Shown: in pieces, positions 1 through 5,624 of the stretch
How the letters are laid out: each line of letters begins with the position of its first letter
How positions within the stretch are numbered: position 1 is the stretch's first letter
Assembly (NCBI GenBank): GCA_017533325.1
Contig: JAFXIF010000027.1
Coordinates: 1 to 33,093, forward strand
DNA length: 33,093 nucleotides
Origin: Alphaproteobacteria bacterium
GTDB lineage: Bacteria > Pseudomonadota > Alphaproteobacteria > CAAHEQ01 > UBA3637
Direction of reading: 5' to 3'
Position numbers and translations under genes: made by a program
The notes under the pieces: model-generated
What the model saw: the letters and a program-made list of their open reading frames with translations, nothing else
Databases searched by the model: none
What the model was told of the DNA's origin: nothing

Positions 1-23
1 CATTCTTCTTCGTTGAGTTTCAT
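1..23 (-). CDS. 5' end of a minus-strand gene leaving the window (MKLNEEE...)
   Basis: Only seven complete codons (MKLNEEE) are inside the window. An ATG at 23-21 has a Shine-Dalgarno-like AAGGAAA at 34-28, with GGA ending six bases before the ATG. A perfect 12-bp hairpin lies directly upstream of that site. Too little protein is visible to name it. The competing reading is a plus-strand frame open from 3 and stopping at TAA 87-89 just before a terminator. That peptide (…SFFALTPAI) is unconvincing, but it cannot be excluded from this end of the sequence. Confidence 0.35.
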
Positions 24-34
24 TGGCTTTCCTT

Positions 35-65
35 GAAAGAAATGTCGCTTTTGGACATTTCTTTC
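35..65. repeat. Perfect 12-bp inverted repeat with 7-base loop
   Basis: GAAAGAAATGTC (35-46) and GACATTTCTTTC (54-65) are exact reverse complements around the loop GCTTTTG. Read on the minus strand, the hairpin would sit in the 5' untranslated region just ahead of the Shine-Dalgarno of the edge gene. Neither side has a T-run, so it is not a simple terminator. Confidence 0.7.
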
Positions 66-87
66 TTCGCGCTCACTCCCGCCATTT

Positions 88-114
88 AAAGACCGCATCC
101 GCGGTCTTTTTTTT
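88..114 (+). terminator. Rho-independent terminator (plus strand)
   Basis: AAAGACCGC (88-96), loop ATCC, GCGGTCTTT (101-109), then more T to 114. The uninterrupted T-run is on the plus-strand side, so it ends a transcript coming from the left, whose gene is not identifiable in the window. Confidence 0.75.
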
Positions 115-193
115 ATGCGTGAAAGAACTCTCACCCAAGGGTTCTCGTCCAATTCCAACTATCAACTTGCTAGTTAAAATTCTTTAATATCTT

Positions 194-253
194 TGAACAG
201 TAAAATTTTCTTATTTTTGCCTATTATCGTAAAAAACAATAAAATACTGTTCA
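194..253. repeat. Spaced 9-bp inverted repeat upstream of the helicase gene
   Basis: TGAACAGTA (194-202) and TACTGTTCA (245-253) are perfect reverse complements about 42 bases apart, in the otherwise featureless AT-rich 220 bases before the helicase gene. It could be a regulatory element (two operator half-sites or a looped mRNA leader) or chance. Apart from this and the left-edge hairpins, nothing else is seen in 115-336. Confidence 0.4.
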
Positions 254-336
254 TTCAACACCTCATTTTTCATAAAAAAAGATTGTTTAAATTTAAAAAA
301 AATGATACTTTATGATCACAGGCAAACGAGTAAAAC

Positions 337-2469
337 ATGACAAACAGTTTATTAAATAGTCTAAATCCCGATCAACAAATTTGTGTTCTTGAAACAGAAG
401 GCTATATCAGAATCATAGCTGGAGCAGGAAGCGGAAAAACAAAAGTTTTAACACACAGGTATGCGCACCTTGTCCAAAATTTAGGCATTCCAACAAAAAG
501 TATTCTTTGCGTAACTTTTACTAATAAAGCAGCACAAGAAATGAAAAATCGCATTAAAAACCTAATTGGCGATCACGATACTGCCTACATTTCGACATTC
601 CACTCTTTCTGTGTAACCATTTTACGAGAAGATATCCACACACTCAATTACCCAAAACAATTTTTTATTATAGATAACGAAGATAAAAAAACAATTCTAA
701 GAAAAGTATATGAGGATTGCCAGCTTTCACAAAGTGACATTACATTCAAAAATGCTATTGATTTCATATCCAAAAATAAAGATATTGATTTTTTAATTAA
801 TTCAAATACAAGTGAGATATCAAAAAAATATAATCTCGCAAAACAAAATCCTGATCCTCATAATAAAATATTATATGGGTACATCTATGAGCAAAAGAAA
901 GCATTTGGCCTAGATTTTGATGATCTAATTTATTTTACACTGTATATATTCAGAAATTTTAAAAAAATTTTAAAAAAATGGCAAGAACGTCTTCAATATA
1001 TTATGGTTGACGAATTTCAAGATGTATCAGAACGTCAATATGACTTAGTATCTTATTTAAGCCAACACCATAAAAACCTATTTATTGTTGGTGATCCAGA
1101 TCAAACCATTTATTCTTGGCGCGGATCCCGGCAAAATTTCATTTTAGATTTCAACAATCAATTTAAAAACGTTAAAACCTTTGTTTTGAATAAAAATTAC
1201 AGGTCAACGCAAAATATTTTAGACGTTGCAAATTCACTTATTTCAAACAACAAAGATAGAATAAAAAAAGATTTATCTGCCGTTAAAACTCTAACAAATC
1301 CAGTCATTTATAATCATCTAAAAACGTCAAAATTAGAAACTGATTGGATTATAAAAGAAATCAAAAAACTCAAAAAACAAAAAGCAAACTACAAGGATAT
1401 TGCTATTCTATACAGAGCTCATTATTGTTCGAGAACACTTGAAGATGACCTAATAAGAGCAAAAATTCCCTACACTATTTACAGTGGAATCAGCTTTTAT
1501 GAACGAAGAGAAGTAAAAGATATACTGTCTTATATGAGATTCCTTTTATATAAAGATGATATTTCTTTTTTAAGAATCATCAACACCCCAAAACGAGGTA
1601 TTGGGAAAAAAAAGATTGAACTAATTCAAAACACTGCAAATCAAAATTCGTGCTCACTATACTCTGCTTTAATCAAAAACATAAAAGAAAATAGATTAAC
1701 CAACACTCATGCTATGAATTTTGTTAAATTATTTAATACAGCAGAAAAAAAATTAAAAACAGCAAAATTAACAGACATATTAGAATTTTTATTAACAAAA
1801 AGTGGCTATCAAGAAGAACTAAAAAGGGATGGAGATCAAGAACGACTTGATAATTTAGCTGAGCTCAAACAATCAATCATTGAGTATGAAAGTCATTTTG
1901 GCGAGAAACTTGAACTTACTGAATATTTACAACAAATATCATTGCTAACAAATCAAGATAAAAAAACAACTGATCAAAATTCCATTAAACTTATGACTAT
2001 CCACACCGCAAAAGGATTAGAGTTCCCTTATGTATTTCTTTGCTCACTATCTGAAGGTATTTTTCCATCTTATAATGTCAAAAGCAATACAGAACTTGAA
2101 GAGGAACGACGACTTGCTTATGTTGCAATTACAAGAGCTGAACTCAAATTATTTTTATCTGATTCAGAAGGCCTGAATTTTGATAATTCATTCAGATATC
2201 CATCTCGCTTTATTTTAGAAATAAATCCAAAGCTATTAACATTTATTACCAAACTAGATGAAGAATACAAAAATCAAACAAAACAACAAATCACAAGAAT
2301 CGATGCATTTATTAACAACACACAAATGCATAATTATGAAGTTGGCTCTACTATTAACCATAAATATTTAGGAAAAGGCACTCTTATTGAATATAACCCA
2401 AACGATAATACCGGACTAATTAAATTTGAAAATATTGAAACACCGAGATTAATCAAAATTAAATCATAA
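337..2469 (+). CDS. uvrD: UvrD/PcrA-type superfamily 1 DNA helicase
   Basis: An ATP-dependent 3'-5' DNA helicase of the UvrD/PcrA/Rep group, expected to unwind DNA in nucleotide excision and mismatch repair and to clear replication-transcription conflicts. All SF1A motifs are visible: Walker A AGAGSGKT (about 28-35), motif Ia VTFTNKAAQEM, Ib TFHSFC, Walker B VDEFQD (about 224), motif III VGDPDQTIYSWRG, motif IV NYRST, motif V TIHTAKGLEFPYVFL and motif VI EERRLAYVAITRA. The 710-residue length is normal. The last 45 residues (YEVGSTINHKYLGKGTLIEY) resemble the tudor-like C-terminal domain of PcrA that contacts RNA polymerase. The ribosome site is weak. Codon use (AAA, AAT, ATA) looks even more AT-rich than in the neighbouring atp genes, by eye. 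It stands alone. Whether it is functionally UvrD, PcrA or a Rep paralogue cannot be decided from the sequence. Confidence 0.93.
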   Translation: MTNSLLNSLNPDQQICVLETEGYIRIIAGAGSGKTKVLTHRYAHLVQNLGIPTKSILCVTFTNKAAQEMKNRIKNLIGDHDTAYISTFHSFCVTILREDIHTLNYPKQFFIIDNEDKKTILRKVYEDCQLSQSDITFKNAIDFISKNKDIDFLINSNTSEISKKYNLAKQNPDPHNKILYGYIYEQKKAFGLDFDDLIYFTLYIFRNFKKILKKWQERLQYIMVDEFQDVSERQYDLVSYLSQHHKNLFIVGDPDQTIYSWRGSRQNFILDFNNQFKNVKTFVLNKNYRSTQNILDVANSLISNNKDRIKKDLSAVKTLTNPVIYNHLKTSKLETDWIIKEIKKLKKQKANYKDIAILYRAHYCSRTLEDDLIRAKIPYTIYSGISFYERREVKDILSYMRFLLYKDDISFLRIINTPKRGIGKKKIELIQNTANQNSCSLYSALIKNIKENRLTNTHAMNFVKLFNTAEKKLKTAKLTDILEFLLTKSGYQEELKRDGDQERLDNLAELKQSIIEYESHFGEKLELTEYLQQISLLTNQDKKTTDQNSIKLMTIHTAKGLEFPYVFLCSLSEGIFPSYNVKSNTELEEERRLAYVAITRAELKLFLSDSEGLNFDNSFRYPSRFILEINPKLLTFITKLDEEYKNQTKQQITRIDAFINNTQMHNYEVGSTINHKYLGKGTLIEYNPNDNTGLIKFENIETPRLIKIKS

Positions 2470-2507
2470 AAATAACAGCCTTATTGATTTAACAACTTAA
2501 AATAATT

Positions 2508-2993
2508 TTAATTAACTTGGAAAACACTTTCGGCAATATCTGATTTTTGGAATTTTAAGGTTTTTAAATATTCCACAATCTGTTCATCATTATTAAGTGC
2601 TGCAATTGAAAAAATATTTTCACCATAAAAATTTGCCAATTCAACATGAATCCCCGGTTGACGCAACAAAAATTTCATCAATTCATAACGATTGTTTTCA
2701 ACAGCGCACAAAAGAGCCGTATTGCCAAATGTATCCTGCGCATTGATATCGCAACCAACTTCAAGCAAAAATTTAACCACATCTACAGAACCATGTTCAG
2801 CAGCATAAACCAAAATAGGCTTTGCCAATTTACGCTCCGTTTCTTCATCCATTTCAACAAAAAAGATTCGTTTCACATCCAATAAAGAGGCACAATCTTG
2901 AAGCTCAATCAAATCCCCCGCATCAATCGCACTTTGGATACGATGCGCCATTAAAACCTGAATGTTATCTCTTTCAATTTCTTCTTCAATCAT
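2508..2993 (-). CDS. Ankyrin-repeat protein
   Basis: 161 residues without a signal peptide, so probably cytoplasmic. Two clear ankyrin repeats are visible at about 58-91 (PILVYAAEHGSVDVVKFLLE, then INAQDTFGNT) and 92-124 (ALLCAVENNRYELMKFLL), with a degenerate third at about 125-145 (NIFSIAALNNDEQIVEYL). An acidic N-terminal helix region precedes them. Ankyrin repeats bind proteins and the partner is unknown. The start is set by AAAAGGGG about nine bases before ATG 2993. A strong sigma-70 promoter lies upstream, and the gene is divergent from lexA. It converges on the helicase gene with only 38 bases between stops and no clear terminator. Short plus-strand frames inside this gene are shadows. 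Confidence 0.85.
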   Translation of the reverse strand: MIEEEIERDNIQVLMAHRIQSAIDAGDLIELQDCASLLDVKRIFFVEMDEETERKLAKPILVYAAEHGSVDVVKFLLEVGCDINAQDTFGNTALLCAVENNRYELMKFLLRQPGIHVELANFYGENIFSIAALNNDEQIVEYLKTLKFQKSDIAESVFQVN

Positions 2994-3030
2994 CTTTCTT
3001 AACCCCTTTTATCTTCATGTGCTAAATATT

Positions 3031-3059
3031 AGTATAACTTAAAATAACGAAAAAGTCAA
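3031..3059 (-). promoter_or_regulatory. Sigma-70 promoter for the ankyrin gene
   Basis: On the minus strand, TTGACT (3059-3054), a 17-base spacer, then TATACT (3036-3031). Transcription would begin near 3024, about 30 bases before the ATG at 2993. Confidence 0.75.
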
Positions 3060-3116
3060 ATATTTCAAGAAAAAAAGGATATAACACTCTCTTTTTTCAC
3101 TATTAAATTTTTTTTA

Positions 3117-3162
3117 TTGACAAAGAATTTTTTTTATTTTAGGATAAGAACAAAAGTAGAAT
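3117..3162 (+). promoter_or_regulatory. lexA promoter with overlapping SOS-box-like operator
   Basis: TTGACA (3117-3122), a 17-base spacer and TAGGAT (3140-3145) form a good sigma-70 promoter with a start near 3152. Across that start lies GAAC-N7-GAAT (3148-3162), one mismatch from the alphaproteobacterial LexA operator GTTC-N7-GTTC read on the other strand. The position fits classic LexA autorepression. The box assignment is inferred from known family sites. Confidence 0.7.
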
Positions 3163-3186
3163 ATCTTAAACTTGGAGGGCTTATTT

Positions 3187-3870
3187 ATGCTGACGCAAAA
3201 ACAATATTTACTCTTAACGTTTATTAATGATACGATTAAAGAAAAAGGTGTTTGTCCGTCATTTGATGAAATGAAAGAAAAGTTAAATCTTCATTCAAAA
3301 TCAGGAATTCACCGAATCATCAGTGCATTAGAACAAAGAAAATTCATCAGAAGAGCTCCCAATCGCGCCAGAGCTATCGAAGTTTTAACCATGCCAGCTG
3401 AAAAATATGTTGCCCCCGTCAAGGTAATGGGAAAAAATAAAACAAAAGGTTTTTCTCAATCCGTTTACAATGTTGTGAATGATAATTCAATTGAGATTCC
3501 TTTATTTGGAAAAATTGCTGCCGGTGTTCCCATTGAAGCAATCCGCAACCCAAATGATATGGTAACAGTTCCATCTCACATGATGGGCACCGGTGAACAT
3601 TATGCCCTTAAAATTGAGGGCGATTCAATGATTAACGCCGGCATTATGGATGGCGATACAGTTATTATTAAACGCGCTGATTATGCCCCCAACGGATCCA
3701 TTGTTGTCGCACTAGTGGATGGATTTGAAGCCACACTTAAACGTATTCAAGTTAAGGGGCGGCAGGTAACTCTTATTCCCGAAAATCCAGCTTACGAACC
3801 AAGAACTTTAGACATAACCAGAGTGGAAGTGCAAGGTTTATTGGTCGGATTAATGCGCGCTTATCATTAA
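3187..3870 (+). CDS. lexA: LexA SOS repressor (S24 self-cleaving protease)
   Basis: Transcriptional repressor of the SOS regulon, inactivated by RecA-stimulated self-cleavage after DNA damage. The N-terminal winged helix begins [15 protein letters not shown] and contains the recognition-helix stretch [15 protein letters not shown] (about 38-52). The cleavage bond is A112-G113 (IAAGVP). The catalytic dyad is S147 (EGDSM) and K185 (ATLKR). The 227-residue length is typical of alphaproteobacterial LexA. The start chosen is ATG 3187, preceded by GGAGGG at 3174-3179. A TTG 15 bases upstream in frame would use that ribosome site as codons and is rejected. The gene is single, with its own promoter, operator and terminator. 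It is likely autoregulated. Confidence 0.96.
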   Translation: MLTQKQYLLLTFINDTIKEKGVCPSFDEMKEKLNLHSKSGIHRIISALEQRKFIRRAPNRARAIEVLTMPAEKYVAPVKVMGKNKTKGFSQSVYNVVNDNSIEIPLFGKIAAGVPIEAIRNPNDMVTVPSHMMGTGEHYALKIEGDSMINAGIMDGDTVIIKRADYAPNGSIVVALVDGFEATLKRIQVKGRQVTLIPENPAYEPRTLDITRVEVQGLLVGLMRAYH

Positions 3871-3885
3871 GTGGCGCCCCTTAAG

Positions 3886-3944
3886 AAAAAAGCAGCTTCT
3901 TCTCCCTAAAAAAAGAAACTTCCTCTATTGCTGCTTTTTTCTTA
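3886..3944 (+). terminator. lexA terminator with long pyrimidine-rich loop
   Basis: AAAAAAGCAGC (3886-3896) pairs with GCTGCTTTTTT (3930-3940), giving an 11-bp stem ending in a T-run. The 33-base loop is unusually long and carries two pyrimidine-rich patches, TTCTTCTCCCT and CTTCCTCT, which look like anti-Shine-Dalgarno sequence. Confidence 0.75.
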
Positions 3945-4237
3945 TTTTTTTAAGAATCAGTAAAATTAAAATAATCCTTATATTTCAATATATTATAAGA
4001 TACACATAAGAAAATTTTGCGAATCTGATTAATAATTTGTTAATTTTTACTCCAAAACACTCTTTTTTGCTCGATTTTTAATGAATTTTAATAAAAAAAA
4101 TTTTTTTCAAATTCCTATATTTTTATTCATTTTAAGAAAGAAGAATTTTTTCAAAATTAATAACACACTGATTTTAAAGAATATTTTAAATATATTTCTT
4201 ATTAAAATTCTTTTGTCAATTTATTTATAAAAAAGTG
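3945..4237. other. AT-rich intergenic spacer, no gene seen
   Basis: About 290 bases of very AT-rich sequence between the lexA terminator and the small-RNA promoter. I found no open frame with a ribosome site, no tRNA-like fold and no strong inverted repeat. Confidence 0.6.
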
Positions 4238-4266
4238 TTGACATTTTTTTAAAAATAAGATATAAT
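4238..4266 (+). promoter_or_regulatory. Perfect consensus sigma-70 promoter for the candidate small RNA
   Basis: TTGACA (4238-4243), exactly 17 bases, TATAAT (4261-4266). Both hexamers match consensus fully. The expected start near 4273 falls at the first base of a hairpin. Confidence 0.88.
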
Positions 4267-4272
4267 GCACCT

Positions 4273-4430
4273 ATCATCAAGAGGTGATGATCAAGGTGTT
4301 TGAGTTATTTTTTAGTCTCCCTATTTTTGTGAAACCAAACACCATTGGGAAAGAGTGAACCTGTCCCCCCCCCTTTTTTCATTGTTCCTCTTTCCGCTAG
4401 GGGCCCTGCAAGGGCCCCTTTTCTTTTTTT
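4273..4430 (+). ncRNA. Candidate small regulatory RNA with C9 loop
   Basis: A roughly 155-nt non-coding transcript is predicted between a consensus promoter and a perfect terminator, with no convincing open frame inside. Hairpin 1 is ATCATCA/TGATGAT (4273-4291). Hairpin 2 is GGTGTTTG (4295-4302) with CAAACACC (4336-4343), and its loop contains TCTCCCT (4316-4322). Hairpin 3 is GGAAAGAG-T-GAAC (4348-4360) with GTTC-CTCTTTCC (4384-4395), and its loop carries nine C then six T (4365-4379). Hairpin 4 is the terminator. Exposed pyrimidine loops suggest an anti-Shine-Dalgarno regulator, like the cuckoo or CcsR-type RNAs of other alphaproteobacteria, but I do not recognise the family. It is not SRP RNA or tmRNA, and the chain of separate hairpins does not look like 6S RNA. 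Confidence 0.7.
4400..4430 (+). terminator. Small-RNA terminator
   Basis: GGGGCCCT (4400-4407), loop GCA, AGGGCCCC (4411-4418), then TTTTCTTTTTTT. A perfect GC-only-cored stem in a very AT-rich background. It abuts the stop codon of the converging metallopeptidase gene. Confidence 0.92.
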
Positions 4431-5103
4431 ATTTAATTTTCATTAAATCAGCTCCATTTTTGCGAAGCCAATTCGATGCTTTCGCTTGTTCTGTCTCCAT
4501 TAAAGCAACCGTTTGCCAAAATGCCGCAGAATGATTCATTTCTTTTAAATGCGCCACTTCATGCGCTATTAAATAATCAATAACAAAAATCGGAGCAAAA
4601 GCCAATTTAAAGCAAAAATTCAAATTTCCTTTTGAAGAGCAACTCCCCCATCTTGATGAAACATCTTTAAGTGTAATCTTATTAATTTTTTTATCGATTA
4701 ATGCGGCATAAGAAGAGGATTTTTCATAAATATATTTTAATAACTCTTTTTTCGCAAAATTACAAATTCTCCTGTGCAAAAATTCCTTCTCTCCACCAAC
4801 AAACAATACCCCGTCTTTTACAAGAATTCCTCCTTTTTGTTTTTCATCATGAATAATTTTATAAATCTTACCCAAAATAAAAACCTCATCATTATTTTGA
4901 AATACTTTTGATTTTTGCTTTGCCAACTCCGTTAAAATCCATTCTTTATGCTCATTCACAAACAAAAGTGCTTTTTTTTCAGAATAAAAATAAGGCATAC
5001 TTACTTTTACTTCGCCTTTTTTTAAAATTGTTATTCGAAGCGTTTTTTGATTTATTTTTTTTGAAAAACTCAATTTAAAATCAAAATTTTTTATTTTTTT
5101 CAT
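4429..5103 (-). CDS. YgjP-like zinc metallopeptidase (M48/DUF45 family)
   Basis: 224 residues with the YgjP/DUF45 signature near the C-terminus: HEVAH at about 181-185 followed by NHS and FW (HEVAHLKEMNHSAAFW). The HExxH histidines should bind zinc and the glutamate should activate water. SRWGSCSSKGNLNFCFKLA upstream is also characteristic of the family. No signal peptide or membrane segment is seen, so it is probably cytoplasmic. Substrates of this family are poorly known. The start is ATG 5103. An upstream TTG adds two residues but has no better ribosome site, and no strong Shine-Dalgarno is visible for either. The gene converges on the small RNA, whose terminator T-run overlaps its stop. 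Confidence 0.88.
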   Translation of the reverse strand: MKKIKNFDFKLSFSKKINQKTLRITILKKGEVKVSMPYFYSEKKALLFVNEHKEWILTELAKQKSKVFQNNDEVFILGKIYKIIHDEKQKGGILVKDGVLFVGGEKEFLHRRICNFAKKELLKYIYEKSSSYAALIDKKINKITLKDVSSRWGSCSSKGNLNFCFKLAFAPIFVIDYLIAHEVAHLKEMNHSAAFWQTVALMETEQAKASNWLRKNGADLMKIK

Positions 5104-5179
5104 TTGCAATATTTGTTTTTTTCTTATACAGTCGACTTATTATGAACTATTTTTCAAATAAATGAAAGGGTAAAACATC

Positions 5180-5494
5180 ATGGATTTTGATAAAATTAAA
5201 AAAATGACAGTCGCTCTAGCCATTCACGTTGCTGAATTTCTTATCATTGCATGGATTTTATTAGGAATGAATCCGTTTGACGTTTACGATAAAGCAAAAT
5301 ATCAAATGACACAATATAAAAACGTTATGGGACAACAATTTCATTTATTCTTTGACGCTTCTTCAAGGCTGGGAGATAAAGCGAATAAATATGGTTTAAA
5401 TGAAGCTAAAAGTGTCAGAGACGGAAAAGATCCTTATCAAGATGGCTATATGATGCAAATTGATGAAGAAATTAAGCAAAATATAGGGCGATAA
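5180..5494 (+). CDS. Small single-pass membrane protein of unknown function
   Basis: 104 residues with one hydrophobic segment at about 10-29 (TVALAIHVAEFLIIAWILLG). A basic, polar C-terminal part ends IDEEIKQNIGR. GAAAGGG about nine bases before the ATG is a reasonable ribosome site. It has its own terminator and precedes the F1 ATP synthase operon. The position invites comparison with an AtpI-type accessory protein, but AtpI has more membrane helices and no similarity is apparent. I do not recognise it. Confidence 0.75.
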   Translation: MDFDKIKKMTVALAIHVAEFLIIAWILLGMNPFDVYDKAKYQMTQYKNVMGQQFHLFFDASSRLGDKANKYGLNEAKSVRDGKDPYQDGYMMQIDEEIKQNIGR

Positions 5495-5515
5495 TTTTAT
5501 TTTTTGTTTTTTTAA

Positions 5516-5544
5516 GGCATACAGATAACTGTGTGCCTTTTTTT
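5516..5544 (+). terminator. Terminator before the atp operon
   Basis: GGCATACAG (5516-5524), loop ATAA, CTGTGTGCC (5529-5537, one G-U pair), then seven T. It separates the small membrane protein gene from the atp operon. Confidence 0.85.
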
Positions 5545-5562
5545 ATTAAAAAATAATGCATC

Positions 5563-5591
5563 TTCACTTGCAAGAAAAGGATAATTATGAT
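5563..5591 (+). promoter_or_regulatory. Possible atp operon promoter
   Basis: TTCACT (5563-5568), a 17-base gap, then TATGAT (5586-5591). This is the best sigma-70 match between the terminator and atpA but it is not strong. Transcription would begin near 5598, leaving a leader of about 27 bases. Confidence 0.4.
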
Positions 5592-5624
5592 AAAAGAAAG
5601 CATTATTTTTTTTCAAAGGATTAA

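Noticed and set aside
54-88. tRNA-like 3' end (…CTCCCGCCA) near the left edge
   Set aside because: No T-arm or matching 5' acceptor strand can be formed; the flanking sequence is a simple inverted repeat.
141-155. SOS box near the left edge (GTTC-N7-ATTC)
   Set aside because: One mismatch, not close to any recognised promoter of the helicase gene; likely chance.
2646-3025. Plus-strand open frames opposite the ankyrin gene
   Set aside because: They lack ribosome sites and read as antisense of the ankyrin repeats.
3172-3186. Upstream TTG start for lexA
   Set aside because: It would place the GGAGGG ribosome site inside the coding sequence; ATG 3187 gives the conserved LexA N-terminus.
4273-4430. 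Small RNA as 6S RNA
   Set aside because: 6S RNA is one long closed hairpin with a central bubble. This sequence makes a row of independent hairpins, and its ends do not pair convincingly.
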